Under the pieces are notes generated by a model. It saw nothing but the letters and a program-made list of their open reading frames with translations, ran no database searches and was not told the DNA's origin. Both the position numbers and the translations under genes were made by a program. From NCBI RefSeq assembly GCF_013359815.1, contig NZ_JABMCF010000036.1, positions 372,001 to 436,000 of the forward strand: a stretch of 64,000 nt of DNA, written 5' to 3'. Positions 34,583 to 44,482 of this stretch are shown here, piece after piece (position 1 is the first letter of the stretch; the number at the start of each line of letters is the position of its first letter). The stretch comes from Curtobacterium flaccumfaciens. GTDB lineage: Bacteria; Actinomycetota; Actinomycetes; Actinomycetales; Microbacteriaceae.

Positions 34583-35457
34583 CCACGCTCACCAGCCCCC
34601 GCGTCAGCACCCCGACGCGGTCCCGCCACCCGGGCCGTGCCCGCCGGTGGATCATCGGCTCGATCGCCATCGTCGTCAGCTTCGTCGTCTTCCTGGTGCC
34701 GTTCGTCTTCGTCCTGCTCCAGGCGGCGAAGAACCCCGCCGAGGCGAACCAGCTCGGCTTCAGCCTGCCGACCGACTGGCAGCTGTGGCAGAACCTGCAG
34801 GCGGTGTTCCAGAGCGGCGACGGCGGGATCCTCCGCGCGTTCTGGAACAGCGCCCTGCTCACCGTCGGCAGCGTCACCGTCATGGTGGTGTTCTCCGCGA
34901 TGGTCGGGTACGTCCTGCAGCGGCGGCCGAGCCGGTGGAACGCCCTGATCAACTTCTTCGTGCTGGCGGGGCTCATCGTGCCGCCGGCGATCGTGCCGAC
35001 CATCTGGGTGCTGCAGGGGCTCAACCTGTTCAAGACCATGGGCGGGATGATCCTCATCGAGGCGACCTTCGGGCTGTCGTTCTGCATTCTGCTGTTCCGG
35101 GCGTTCGTCGCGACGATCCCGAAGGAGCTCGACGAGGCCGCCGTGCTCGACGGCGCCGGCCCGATCCGCCTGTTCTTCGGGGTGGTGCTGCCGCTGCTCA
35201 AGCCCGTGATCATCACGGTCGTGCTCGTGCAGTCGGTGACGGTCTTCAACGACTTCACCAACCCGCTGTACTTCCTGCCGGGGTCCGAGAACGCGACGGT
35301 GCAGCAGACGCTCTACGCGTTCCAGAGCCAGTCGGTCAGCCAGCTGAACCTGCTGTTCACCGACGTGCTGCTCATCACGATCCCGCCGCTGATCCTCTAC
35401 GTCTTCTTCAACCGTCAGATCGTCGCCGGCATGACCAGCGGCGCCGTCAAGGGCTGA
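34579..35457 (+). CDS. ABC sugar permease 2 (MalG type)
   Basis: A 292-residue six-helix permease. The EAA loop is KELDEAAVLDGAGPIRLFFG. AAGGAGG lies before the GTG start, which overlaps the stop of permease 1 (GTGA). It forms the heteromeric channel with permease 1. A short GGAGGCG/CGCCTCC hairpin follows before the rhamnosidase gene, so part of the transcript may end there. Confidence 0.92.
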   Translation: MTTLTSPRVSTPTRSRHPGRARRWIIGSIAIVVSFVVFLVPFVFVLLQAAKNPAEANQLGFSLPTDWQLWQNLQAVFQSGDGGILRAFWNSALLTVGSVTVMVVFSAMVGYVLQRRPSRWNALINFFVLAGLIVPPAIVPTIWVLQGLNLFKTMGGMILIEATFGLSFCILLFRAFVATIPKELDEAAVLDGAGPIRLFFGVVLPLLKPVIITVVLVQSVTVFNDFTNPLYFLPGSENATVQQTLYAFQSQSVSQLNLLFTDVLLITIPPLILYVFFNRQIVAGMTSGAVKG

Positions 35458-35473
35458 CCGCCCGCCCCGGCCT

Positions 35474-35492
35474 GGAGGCGCGACCCGCCTCC
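35474..35492. terminator. Short GGAGGCG/CGCCTCC hairpin
   Basis: Arms 35474-35480 and 35486-35492 enclose a 5-nt loop, preceded by GGCCT as in the dispersed palindrome family. It starts 17 nt after the permease stop and may attenuate transcription before GH78. Confidence 0.5.
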
Positions 35493-35537
35493 GCCACACC
35501 GCCCACCCGGGCGGACGGCCGGACCCACGACCCCCGC

Positions 35538-35557
35538 ACCGGTCGACGACGACCGGT
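35538..35557. promoter_or_regulatory. Inverted repeat before the rhamnosidase gene
   Basis: ACCGGTCG and CGACCGGT flank a 4-nt spacer, 20 bp upstream of the GH78 start. It could be an operator or an RNA hairpin. It does not match the rhamnose 12-mer. Confidence 0.4.
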
Positions 35558-35576
35558 CGCGTGAAAGGACCACCAC

Positions 35577-37895
35577 ATGACCACCTGGACCGCACCGTTC
35601 ATCGCGGCCGACACCGACCTCGGCAGCGCCCCGATCCTGCGTCGGGAGTTCCCCCTCGACGACGGCCACGGCGCCGTCACCGCCGCCACCCTCGACGTCA
35701 GCGCCCTCGGCGTCGTCGAGGCCTGGCTCGGCGGGCAGCGGGTCTCCGACCACCTGCTCGAACCGGGGTGGACGAGCTACGAGTGGCGCATCCGCGTCGT
35801 CTCGCACGACGTCACCGCGCACCTGACGGACACGGTCCCCGGGCAGCCGGCGGTCCTCGCGCTCGTCGTCGGGAACGGCTGGGCCGCCGGACGCCTGGCC
35901 TGGGGCGGCGGTGGCGGCTGGTACGCCGACGAGCGCGCCGGGTTCGCCGAACTCCGGATCACCTTCGCCGACGGGCACGAGCAGCACGTCACGACCGACA
36001 CCGACTGGCAGGCGCTGTCGAGTGCCATCACCGCCGACCAGCTGTACGACGGGCAGGACATCGACGCCCGACTCCGCGACGGCTCGTTCCTGACGCCCGG
36101 CGAGGTCACCGTGCCGAGCGTCGACGGCCACCAGGGACGGACGAGCACGGTGCACGCGGTCGACATCGGCGACCGCGAACTCGTCGCCGACACGGTGCCG
36201 CCGGTGCGCCCGCTGGCCGAGATCGCCCCGGTGGCGATCTGGACGAGCCCGTCGGGAGCGACCCTGCTCGACTTCGGCGTGAACCTGGTCGGGTGGCTCC
36301 GGGTCACCGCGACCGGCCCGGCCGGCACCGTGCTGACCCTGCAGCACGCCGAGGTGCTCGAGCACGACGAGCTCGGCACCCGCCCCCTGCGTACCGCGAA
36401 GGCGACGGACCACTTCACCCTGCGCGGTGACGACGAGCCCGAGACGTTCGAGCCCCGGTTCACGTTCCACGGGTTCCGGTACGCGCAGGTCGACGGCTGG
36501 CCGGGCACGCAGGACGAGCTCCGCGCCGCGATCACCGCCGTGCAGGTCGGGTCGGACCTCACCCGCACCGGCACGTTCGTGTCGAGCCACGAGCTGCTGA
36601 ACACCTTCCACGACAACGTCGTCCGGGGCATGCAGGGCAACTTCCTGAGCGTGCCGACGGACTGCCCGCAGCGCGACGAGCGACTCGGCTGGACGGGCGA
36701 CATCGCCGCGTTCGCCCCGACCGCCTCGTACCTGTTCGACACCCGGACGTTCCTGGCCGACTGGCTGCGGGACGTCTGGCTCGAGCAGCAGCACGCCGAC
36801 GGGATCATCCCGTTCGTGGTGCCGGACGTGCTGAAGTACTCCCCCGCCGAGGACTTCGGCACGCCCGACGCGACCGCCGTCTGGTCGGACGCCGGCGTCT
36901 GGGTGCCGTGGACGCTGTACCAGGCGTACGGCGACACCGCGGTGCTCGAGGAGCAGTTCGACTCGATGGCCGCACACCTGCGCCGGGTCCGTGACCATCT
37001 GTCCCCGGAGGACCTGTGGGACACCGTGTTCCAGTTCGGCGACTGGCTCGACCCGGACGCCCCGCCCGAGGCCCCGGCCGACGCGAAGGCCGACAAGGGC
37101 GTCGTCGCGACGATCTGCGCCTACCGGTCCGCGACGATCGTGGCGGACGCGGCGGAGCTGTTGGGCGGTCACGAGGCGGAAGCAGCGGAGTTCCGGGAAC
37201 TCGCCACGCGCCTCCAGGCCGGGTTCCGCACCCACTACCTGCAGGACGACGGGCGGATCCTGTCGGACGCGACCACGGTGTACACGCTGGCGATCGTGTT
37301 CGGGATCCTGTCCGAGCAGGAGCAGGCCGTGGCCGGCGACCGTCTCGCCGAGCTGGTCGAGGCGTCCGGGTACCGGATCTCGACGGGCTTCGCGGGAACG
37401 CCGTTCATCACCGACGCGCTGACGCAGACGGGGCACCTGGAGGACGCCTACCGGCTGCTGCTGCAGACGGAGTGCCCGTCGTGGCTGTACCCGGTGACGA
37501 TGGGCGCGACGACGGTGTGGGAGCGGTGGGACTCGATGCTGCCGGACGGCACGATCAACCCGGGTGAGATGACCTCGTTCAACCACTACGCACTCGGTGC
37601 CGTGGCGGACTGGATGCACCGGGTGGTGGGCGGCCTGTCGCCGCTGTCGCCGGGATACTCGGCCGTCCTGATCGCGCCGCAGCCGGGCGGTGGGCTGACG
37701 TGGGCGGAGACCTCGCTCGACACCGTGCACGGGCACGTCGCGGTGCGGTGGGAGCTCGTCGACGGGGAGTTGCGCGTCCGGGCGACCGTGCCCGAGGGCG
37801 TGACCGCGGTGGTGCGCCTGCCGGGCGCCCCCGAGCAGCGCGTCGCAGGCGGAACGCACGACCTGCGCGCCCCCGCTGCCGTCCCCGCCGGGTAG
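35577..37895 (+). CDS. GH78 alpha-L-rhamnosidase, cytoplasmic
   Basis: A 772-residue inverting rhamnosidase. The catalytic-domain signature DCPQRDERLGWTGD holds the conserved acidic residues, and DWLRDVWLEQ and TTVWERWDSMLPDG line the (alpha/alpha)6 barrel. N-terminal beta domains come first. There is no signal peptide, so it must act on imported rhamnosides, which fits the ABC importer just upstream. It is shorter than many GH78 enzymes (850-1000). GTGAAAGGA precedes the ATG. Confidence 0.94.
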   Translation: MTTWTAPFIAADTDLGSAPILRREFPLDDGHGAVTAATLDVSALGVVEAWLGGQRVSDHLLEPGWTSYEWRIRVVSHDVTAHLTDTVPGQPAVLALVVGNGWAAGRLAWGGGGGWYADERAGFAELRITFADGHEQHVTTDTDWQALSSAITADQLYDGQDIDARLRDGSFLTPGEVTVPSVDGHQGRTSTVHAVDIGDRELVADTVPPVRPLAEIAPVAIWTSPSGATLLDFGVNLVGWLRVTATGPAGTVLTLQHAEVLEHDELGTRPLRTAKATDHFTLRGDDEPETFEPRFTFHGFRYAQVDGWPGTQDELRAAITAVQVGSDLTRTGTFVSSHELLNTFHDNVVRGMQGNFLSVPTDCPQRDERLGWTGDIAAFAPTASYLFDTRTFLADWLRDVWLEQQHADGIIPFVVPDVLKYSPAEDFGTPDATAVWSDAGVWVPWTLYQAYGDTAVLEEQFDSMAAHLRRVRDHLSPEDLWDTVFQFGDWLDPDAPPEAPADAKADKGVVATICAYRSATIVADAAELLGGHEAEAAEFRELATRLQAGFRTHYLQDDGRILSDATTVYTLAIVFGILSEQEQAVAGDRLAELVEASGYRISTGFAGTPFITDALTQTGHLEDAYRLLLQTECPSWLYPVTMGATTVWERWDSMLPDGTINPGEMTSFNHYALGAVADWMHRVVGGLSPLSPGYSAVLIAPQPGGGLTWAETSLDTVHGHVAVRWELVDGELRVRATVPEGVTAVVRLPGAPEQRVAGGTHDLRAPAAVPAG

Positions 37896-37904
37896 GGGGC
37901 TGCC

Positions 37905-37966
37905 GGAACCAGGTTCCGGACACAACACCGCGGAAGTGCGTGGTGCTGTGTCCGGAACCTGGTTCC
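37905..37966. terminator. Strong hairpin after the rhamnosidase gene
   Basis: Perfect 20-bp arms, 37905-37924 and 37947-37966, contain GGAACCAGGTTCC. The stem begins 10 nt after the GH78 stop. It separates the ABC-GH78 unit from the rhaI operon, which has its own promoter and operator. Confidence 0.85.
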
Positions 37967-38032
37967 CCGCCCCGCCCCGCCCCGCCCACAGCACCACCGC
38001 GGTTGCGCGAACCCCGCGCAAGCCGTACCGTA

Positions 38033-38044
38033 TGAAACGATTCA
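38033..38044. promoter_or_regulatory. LacI-type operator of the rhaI operon
   Basis: TGAAACGATTCA, the exact reverse complement of the site at 29280-29291. It lies 24 bp upstream of the rhaI start codon, so a bound repressor would cover the promoter or transcription start. Confidence 0.78.
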
Positions 38045-38067
38045 ATCGCACACGAGGAAGTGACACG

Positions 38068-39240
38068 ATGACATCGACCCCGAGCTTCGCCGGCATCGCC
38101 GACCAGCTGGCACGACAGCAGATCGAGCTGCCCAGCTGGGCCTTCGGCAACTCCGGCACCCGCTTCAAGGTGTTCAGCACGCCGGGCACCCCGCGCGACC
38201 CCTACGAGAAGATCGCCGACGCCTCCCAGGTGCAGCAGTACACCGGCCTGGCGCCCACCGTCGCACTGCACATCCCGTGGGACCTGGTGGACGACTTCGC
38301 CGACCTCAAGCGCCACGCCGAGGAGCACGGGGTGTCGCTCGGCACCGTCAACTCGAACACGTTCCAGGACGACGACTACAAGTTCGGCGCCCTGACCCAC
38401 GTCGACGAGACGATCCGGCAGAAGGCGATCGACCACCACCTGCGCTGCATCGACGTGATGGACGCCACCGGCAGCCGCGACCTGAAGATATGGCTCGCCG
38501 AGGGCTCGAACTACCCGGGGCAGGAGGACATGCGCTCCCGCCAGGACCGCCTGCACGAGTCGCTCAGCACGATCTACGACCGCCTCGGTGCCGACCAGCG
38601 GCTCGTGCTCGAGTACAAGTTCTTCGAGCCGTCGTTCTACCACACGGACGTTCCCGACTGGGGCACCAGCTACGTGCAGACGGCGGCGCTCGGGCCGAAG
38701 GCGATGGTCTGCCTCGACACCGGGCACCACGCCCCCGGCACGAACATCGAGTTCATCGTGATGCAGCTCCTGCGCCTCGGCAAGCTCGGCTCCTTCGACT
38801 TCAACTCGCGCTTCTACGCCGACGACGACCTGATCGTCGGGGCAGCGGACCCGTTCCAGCTCTTCCGGATCCTGGTCGAGGTCATCCGCGGCGGTGGCTA
38901 CGACAACCCCGACGTCGCGTTCATGCTCGACCAGTGCCACAACATCGAGGACAAGATCCCCGGCCAGATCCGCTCGGTGCTCAACGTGCAGGAGATGACG
39001 GCCCGCGCGCTGCTCCTCGACCGCGTCGCACTGACCGCGGCGCAGGAGGCACACGACGTCCTCGGCGCCAACGAGGTCTTCATGGACGCGTACCAGACCG
39101 ACGTCCGGAAGGACCTCGCCGAGTGGCGCGAGTCCCGCGGGCTGCCGGCGAACCCGATGCGTGCGTACCTCGATTCGGGCTACCAGCAGTCCATCGCCGA
39201 GGACCGCGTCGGCGGCGTCCAGGCCGGCTGGGGCGCGTAG
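38068..39240 (+). CDS. rhaI: L-rhamnose isomerase (RhaI type)
   Basis: Converts L-rhamnose to L-rhamnulose in the cytoplasm. The 390 residues fit the Pseudomonas-stutzeri-type TIM-barrel isomerase rather than E. coli RhaA (about 420). LEYKFFEPSFYHTDVPDWG, CLDTGHHAPGTN and FDFNSRFYADDDL carry the Glu/Asp/His metal-binding set. GAGGAAG precedes the ATG at 38068. It is the first gene of the rhaI-rhaEW-rhaB-lldD operon; an earlier ATG at 38033 falls inside the operator and is not preferred. Confidence 0.95.
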   Translation: MTSTPSFAGIADQLARQQIELPSWAFGNSGTRFKVFSTPGTPRDPYEKIADASQVQQYTGLAPTVALHIPWDLVDDFADLKRHAEEHGVSLGTVNSNTFQDDDYKFGALTHVDETIRQKAIDHHLRCIDVMDATGSRDLKIWLAEGSNYPGQEDMRSRQDRLHESLSTIYDRLGADQRLVLEYKFFEPSFYHTDVPDWGTSYVQTAALGPKAMVCLDTGHHAPGTNIEFIVMQLLRLGKLGSFDFNSRFYADDDLIVGAADPFQLFRILVEVIRGGGYDNPDVAFMLDQCHNIEDKIPGQIRSVLNVQEMTARALLLDRVALTAAQEAHDVLGANEVFMDAYQTDVRKDLAEWRESRGLPANPMRAYLDSGYQQSIAEDRVGGVQAGWGA

Positions 39241-39244
39241 GAAC

Positions 39245-41329
39245 ATGACGAACACAGTGGAGGCACGGGTGGACCCCGCAATGCACGGCACCGACGCAGA
39301 CACCACGATCCGGGCGCTGGTCGCGCGCTCGAACGCGCTCGGCTCGGATCCGCGGATCACGAACTACGCGGGCGGGAACACCTCCGCCAAGGGAACCGAC
39401 ACGGACCCCGTCACGGGCGAACCGGTCGAGCTGCTCTGGGTGAAGGGCTCCGGGGGCGACCTTGGCACCCTCACCCCGGCGGGCCTCGCGGTCCTGCGCG
39501 TCGACCGCGTCCGTGCCCTCCAGGACGTCTACCCCGGCGTCGAGCGCGAGGACGAGATGGTCGCCGCGTTCGACTACACGCTGCACGGCAAGGGCGGTGC
39601 CGCGCCGTCGATCGACACCGCGATGCACGCCCTCGTCGACGCCGCCCACGTCGACCACCTGCACCCCGACGCCGGCATCGCGATCGCCACCGCGGCGGAC
39701 GGTCCGGCCCTGACCGAGCGGATCTTCGGCGACCGGGTCGTCTGGGTGCCGTGGCGACGGCCCGGGTTCCAGCTCGGGCTCGACCTCGCAGGCGTCAAGC
39801 GTGACCACCCGCAGGCGATCGGCACGATCTTGGGCGGCCACGGCATCACCGCGTGGGGGGACACGAGCGACGAGGCCGAGGCGAACTCCCGCTGGATCAT
39901 CGACACCACCGAGCAGTACCTCGCGGAGCACGGCACGGCGGACCCGTTCGGCGGCCTCCGAGCGGGGTTCGAAGCACTGCCGACCGACGAACGCCGCGCA
40001 CGCGCCGCCGCCCTCGCCCCCACGATCCGCGGCATCGCCGGGCACGACAAGCCGGTCGTCGGGCACGTCACCGACTCGGACGTCGTGCTCGAGTTCCTGG
40101 CGAGCGAGCGCGCCGAAGCACTCGCGGCCCTCGGTACGAGCTGCCCGGACCACTTCCTGCGCACCAAGGTCAAGCCGCTCATCCTCGACCTGCCGGCAAC
40201 GGCCTCCGTCGACGAGCAGACCGCCCGCCTGCACGACCTGCACGAGCAGTACCGCGCGGACTACCAGGCGTACTACGACCGGCACGCGACGCCGGACTCC
40301 CCCGCGATCCGCGGCGCCGACCCGCTCATCGTGCTGGTGCCCGGCGTCGGGATGTTCTCGTACGGCAAGGACGCCCAGACCGCCCGCGTCGCCGGCGAGT
40401 TCTACGTCAACGCGATCAACGTGATGCGCGGCGCCGAGTCGGTCAGCACCTACGCCCCCATCGACGAAGCCGAGAAGTTCCGGATCGAGTACTGGGCCCT
40501 CGAAGAGGCGAAGCTGCAGCGGATGCCCGCGCCCAAGAAGCTCGCGACGCGCATCGCCCTGGTCACCGGGGCCGCATCGGGCATCGGCAAGGCGATCGCG
40601 AAGCGCCTGGCGGCCGAGGGTGCCGCCGTCGTCATCGCCGACCTCGACCTGGCGAAGGCACAGGAGACCGCCGCCGAGATCGGCAACAGCGACCGCGCGA
40701 TCGGCGTCGCCGCGAACGTGACGGACGCCGCCGCGATCGACCAGGCGATCCAGCAGACGCTGCTGCACTTCGGCGGCCTCGACCTCGTCGTGAACAACGC
40801 GGGTCTTTCGCTGTCCAAGAGCCTGCTCGAGACCACCGAGCAGGACTGGGACCTGCAGCACGACGTGATGGCGAAGGGGTCGTTCCTGGTGTCGAAGGCC
40901 GCGGCGAAGGTGCTCATCGAGCAGGGCCTGGGCGGCGACATCGTCTACATCTCGTCGAAGAACTCGGTGTTCGCCGGGCCGAACAACATCGCGTACTCCG
41001 CCACGAAGGCCGACCAGGCCCACCAGGTGCGGCTGCTCGCGGCCGAGCTCGGGGAGCACGGCGTCCGCGTCAACGGCATCAACCCCGACGGTGTCGTGCG
41101 CGGCTCCGGCATCTTCGCGAGCGGCTGGGGCGCCAACCGCGCCAAGACGTACGGCATCGAGGAGCAGGACCTCGGCAAGTTCTACGCGCAGCGCACGATC
41201 CTGAAGCGCGAGGTCGTGCCCGAGAACGTCGCGAACGCCGTCTACGCCATCTGCACCGACGACTTCTCGCACACCACCGGCCTGCACGTGCCCGTCGACG
41301 CCGGCGTCGCCGCGGCCTTCCTGCGGTAG
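39245..41329 (+). CDS. rhaEW: Bifunctional rhamnulose-1-phosphate aldolase/lactaldehyde dehydrogenase
   Basis: A 694-residue fusion. Residues 1-430 form a class II aldolase (TNYAGGNTSAKGTD, VDHLHPDAGIAIA with zinc histidines, GGHGITAWGD). Residues 440-694 form a short-chain dehydrogenase (VTGAASGIGKAIA, NNAGLS, catalytic YSATK). It cleaves L-rhamnulose 1-phosphate into DHAP and L-lactaldehyde and oxidises the latter to L-lactate, as described for RhaEW proteins. The fusion should limit release of reactive lactaldehyde. The ATG lies four bases after the rhaI stop. Confidence 0.95.
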   Translation: MTNTVEARVDPAMHGTDADTTIRALVARSNALGSDPRITNYAGGNTSAKGTDTDPVTGEPVELLWVKGSGGDLGTLTPAGLAVLRVDRVRALQDVYPGVEREDEMVAAFDYTLHGKGGAAPSIDTAMHALVDAAHVDHLHPDAGIAIATAADGPALTERIFGDRVVWVPWRRPGFQLGLDLAGVKRDHPQAIGTILGGHGITAWGDTSDEAEANSRWIIDTTEQYLAEHGTADPFGGLRAGFEALPTDERRARAAALAPTIRGIAGHDKPVVGHVTDSDVVLEFLASERAEALAALGTSCPDHFLRTKVKPLILDLPATASVDEQTARLHDLHEQYRADYQAYYDRHATPDSPAIRGADPLIVLVPGVGMFSYGKDAQTARVAGEFYVNAINVMRGAESVSTYAPIDEAEKFRIEYWALEEAKLQRMPAPKKLATRIALVTGAASGIGKAIAKRLAAEGAAVVIADLDLAKAQETAAEIGNSDRAIGVAANVTDAAAIDQAIQQTLLHFGGLDLVVNNAGLSLSKSLLETTEQDWDLQHDVMAKGSFLVSKAAAKVLIEQGLGGDIVYISSKNSVFAGPNNIAYSATKADQAHQVRLLAAELGEHGVRVNGINPDGVVRGSGIFASGWGANRAKTYGIEEQDLGKFYAQRTILKREVVPENVANAVYAICTDDFSHTTGLHVPVDAGVAAAFLR

Positions 41330-41381
41330 CGACGACCGACGACCAACGAGCGACGACCAACGAACCGAGCAGGAGCACGGC

Positions 41382-42869
41382 ATGCACACCAGCGGCAGCG
41401 TCGCCGCGGTCGACCTCGGGGCGACCAGCGGCCGGGTGATCGTCGGCCACGTCGACCAGGACGGGGTCCGGATGGACCACGTCGCCCGGTTCCCGAACGG
41501 CCCCGTCACCCTGCACGAGGGCGACGCCGACACCGGCCGCGACGCCCTGCACTGGGACGTCGTCGAGCTGTACCGACAGGTGACCGAGGGGCTGCGGCGT
41601 GCGTTCGCCGAGCACCCCGCGATCGCCAGCATCGGCATCGACTCGTGGGCGGTCGACTACGGCCTGCTCCGCGACGGCCGACTGCTCGGGCTGCCGTCGC
41701 ACTACCGCGACGACCGGCACCAGGGCGGTGTCGTCCCCGTGCACGACCGGATGGCCGCCACCGAGCTGTACGCCCGGAACGGCCTGCAGCACCTGCCGTT
41801 CAACACGGTGTTCCAGTGGGCCGCCGACCCGTCGCTGCAGCTCGCGCAGCGTGCGCTGCTCGTGCCCGACCTGCTCGGGTACTGGCTGACGGGGGTCGAG
41901 GCGGCCGAGCGCACGAACGCCTCGACGACCGGGGCGCTGAACGCGACCACCCGTGGGTGGGACCCGGCGGTGCGGGCTGCTGCGGGCCTCCCGGCCGGGC
42001 TGCTGCCCACGCTGCGCGACCCGGGCGACCGACTCGGCCCCCTGTTGCCGTCCGTCGCCGAGCTCGTCGGCGGCCAGGCCGACGTGACGCTGGTCGGGTC
42101 GCACGACACGGCGAGCGCCGTCGTCGCGGTCCCCGCGACGGAGCCGGACTTCGCCTACATCTCGTCGGGCACGTGGTCGCTCGTCGGCGTCGAGCTCGAC
42201 GCGCCCGTCCTGTCGGACGCGGCACGACGCGCGAACTGCACGAACGAGGGCGGTGTCGACGGCCGCGTCCGGTTCCTGAAGAACGTGTCCGGACTGTGGT
42301 TGCTGTCGGAGAGCGTCCGCACCTGGGAGCGTGGTGGCGACCAGGTCGACCTGGAGGCCCTGCTCGCCTCCGCCGCGGCCGTCACCGCCCCGGTCCCCGT
42401 CTTCGACCCCGCGGACGAGTCGTTCACGGCGCCCGGCGACATGCCGGCGCGGATCGCCGCGTGGTGCGCGGCGCACGGGCTGAGCGCCCCCGCGTCGCGG
42501 GCGGAGTTCGTCCGGAGCATCCTCGAGTCGCTCGCGACGGCGTACGCCGAGACGCTGCGCACCATCGCCGACGTGACCGGCAAGACCATCCGGGTCGTGC
42601 ACGTCGTGGGTGGCGGCTCGCAGAACCGGCTGCTCTGCCAACTGACCGCGGACCGCACCGGCCTGCCGGTCGTGGCCGGACCGGTCGAGGCGACCGCACT
42701 CGGCAACGTGCTGGTGCAGGCGCGCGCCGCTGGACTCGCGGGCCTCGGAGGGGCTTCACTGGAGGCACTCCGCAGCATCGTCGCACGGAGCGTCGAGCCC
42801 GTGCGGTACACCCCGTCGGCGTCGTCGCGCGCCGATCCCGATCGATCCCCCGTCAGGAGCCACGCATGA
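41382..42869 (+). CDS. rhaB: Rhamnulokinase
   Basis: A 495-residue FGGY kinase that phosphorylates L-rhamnulose. The N-terminal [29 protein letters not shown] and HYRDDRH are RhaB-specific. [12 protein letters not shown] and [20 protein letters not shown] follow in order. A GCAGGAGC site precedes the ATG. It lies in the rhaI operon, and its stop overlaps the lldD start (ATGA). Confidence 0.95.
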   Translation: MHTSGSVAAVDLGATSGRVIVGHVDQDGVRMDHVARFPNGPVTLHEGDADTGRDALHWDVVELYRQVTEGLRRAFAEHPAIASIGIDSWAVDYGLLRDGRLLGLPSHYRDDRHQGGVVPVHDRMAATELYARNGLQHLPFNTVFQWAADPSLQLAQRALLVPDLLGYWLTGVEAAERTNASTTGALNATTRGWDPAVRAAAGLPAGLLPTLRDPGDRLGPLLPSVAELVGGQADVTLVGSHDTASAVVAVPATEPDFAYISSGTWSLVGVELDAPVLSDAARRANCTNEGGVDGRVRFLKNVSGLWLLSESVRTWERGGDQVDLEALLASAAAVTAPVPVFDPADESFTAPGDMPARIAAWCAAHGLSAPASRAEFVRSILESLATAYAETLRTIADVTGKTIRVVHVVGGGSQNRLLCQLTADRTGLPVVAGPVEATALGNVLVQARAAGLAGLGGASLEALRSIVARSVEPVRYTPSASSRADPDRSPVRSHA

Positions 42870-44191
42870 CCACGACCGACGACCAGCACCGGATCGACCC
42901 CGCGACCGGGGCACCGGCACCCGCGACCGGGTCCGCGTCCGCAGCTCGCACGCGGGTCAAGCGGCAGCTGCCGACGGTGCGGGACCTCGCGCCGCTCATG
43001 CAGTTCAAGAAGCCCTCGCTGCCGGGTCGACGTCAGCGCCTCGAACAGGCCCTGACCATCTGGGACCTCCGGGACATCGCCGCCCGGCGCACCCCGAAGG
43101 CCGCGTTCGACTACACCGAGGGCGCGGCCGAGGCGGAGATCTCACTGGCCCGCGCGCGGCAGGCGTTCGAGGACATCGAGTTCACCCCGGCGATCCTGCG
43201 GGACGTGTCGCGGGTGGACACCTCGCGCCAGGTGCTCGGGGCGCCGGTGTCGTACCCGTTCGGCATCGCGCCGACGGGCTTCACGCGGATGATGCAGACC
43301 GAGGGCGAGCGGGCCGGTGCCCGGGCCGCCGGACGTGCCGGCATCCCGTTCTCGCTCTCCACGATGGGCACCACCGCGATCGAGGACGTCCGCGACGCCA
43401 ACCCGCACGGGCGCAACTGGTTCCAGCTGTACATGTGGAAGGACCGCGAGAAGTCGATGGCGCTGGTCTCCCGCGCCCAGCAGGCCGGGTTCGACACCCT
43501 GCTCGTCACCGTGGACGTCCCCGTCGCGGGTGCGCGGCTGCGGGACAAGCGGAACGGGTTCTCGATCCCGCCGCAGCTGAGTGCCCGGACCGTGGTGAAC
43601 GCGATCCCGCGGCCGTGGTGGTGGTTCGACTTCCTGACCACCGAACCGCTGGCGTTCGCGTCGCTCGACCGCTGGTCCGGCACCGTCGGCGAGCTGCTCG
43701 ACCACATGTTCGACCCGACCGTCACCTACGAGGACCTCGCCTGGATCCGCGACCAGTGGCAGGGCAAGATCGTCGTGAAGGGCGTGCAGTCCCTGGCGGA
43801 CGCCAAGCGCCTGGCCGACCTGGGCGTCGACGGCATCACGCTGTCGAACCACGGCGGCCGGCAGCTCGACCGCGCCCCGGTGCCCTTCCACCTGCTGCCC
43901 TCCGTGGTCAAGGAGGTCGGGAAGGACACCGAGGTGCACCTCGACACGGGCATCATGTCCGGCGCCGACATCGTGGCCGCCGTGGCCCTCGGCGCGAGGT
44001 TCACGATGGTCGGCCGTGCCTACCTGTACGGGCTGATGGCCGGTGGCGAGGCCGGGGTGGACCGGATGATCCAGATCCTGTCCGAGCAGATCGAGCGGAC
44101 CATGCGGCTGCTCGGGGTGGCCTCGCTCGACGAGCTCGAGCCGGGGCACGTGACGCAGCTGCAGCGGTTGCAGCCGATCCCCCGGGCCTGA
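42866..44191 (+). CDS. lldD: FMN-dependent L-lactate dehydrogenase
   Basis: A 441-residue alpha-hydroxy-acid oxidase/dehydrogenase. [22 protein letters not shown], the FMN-binding [12 protein letters not shown] and the active-site SNHGGRQLD are all LldD motifs. A 45-residue N-terminal extension is longer than in the enteric enzyme. Its place directly after RhaB, with overlapping codons, shows its likely job: turning the L-lactate made by RhaEW into pyruvate. Another 2-hydroxy acid is possible but less likely. Confidence 0.92.
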   Translation: MTTTDDQHRIDPATGAPAPATGSASAARTRVKRQLPTVRDLAPLMQFKKPSLPGRRQRLEQALTIWDLRDIAARRTPKAAFDYTEGAAEAEISLARARQAFEDIEFTPAILRDVSRVDTSRQVLGAPVSYPFGIAPTGFTRMMQTEGERAGARAAGRAGIPFSLSTMGTTAIEDVRDANPHGRNWFQLYMWKDREKSMALVSRAQQAGFDTLLVTVDVPVAGARLRDKRNGFSIPPQLSARTVVNAIPRPWWWFDFLTTEPLAFASLDRWSGTVGELLDHMFDPTVTYEDLAWIRDQWQGKIVVKGVQSLADAKRLADLGVDGITLSNHGGRQLDRAPVPFHLLPSVVKEVGKDTEVHLDTGIMSGADIVAAVALGARFTMVGRAYLYGLMAGGEAGVDRMIQILSEQIERTMRLLGVASLDELEPGHVTQLQRLQPIPRA

Positions 44192-44210
44192 GCGGTCGGC
44201 TCCCCGCGCG

Positions 44211-44297
44211 TTGCATCGTGCACGTTCGGGCGGCGGACACCGGGCGTTCGTCGGTCGATTTCCGTGACGCCCCCCGAACGGGTCACAAATGATGCAA
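44211..44297. terminator. Composite dyad after the rhamnose operon
   Basis: The outer arms TTGCATC (44211-44217) and GATGCAA (44291-44297) surround inner arms CGTTCGGG (44223-44230) and CCCGAACG (44273-44280). It begins 20 nt after the lldD stop. It may end the rhamnose operon or control the GH16 gene. The remaining 185 bp before GH16 show no clear gene. Confidence 0.5.
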
Positions 44298-44482
44298 GAT
44301 GTCCGTGGACGTGTCAACGAAACCCTCGGCATCCGGCCGGCTGGTGCGTCCGTCCCTCCCCGCATCCTGCGCCCGAGCATCCACGAGGAGCCCGACATCT
44401 CGACCCGAAGCACGTGCACGCCCTCGCGCGGCACGACCCCACGCACCACGTCCACGCCCCCGGTCACCCGAGGGGGCACCCG

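Noticed and set aside
44264..44482. Upstream in-frame extension of the GH16 gene
   Set aside because: It would bury the signal peptide behind 73 His/Pro-rich residues; AGGGGG before the tandem ATG at 44483 is the better start.
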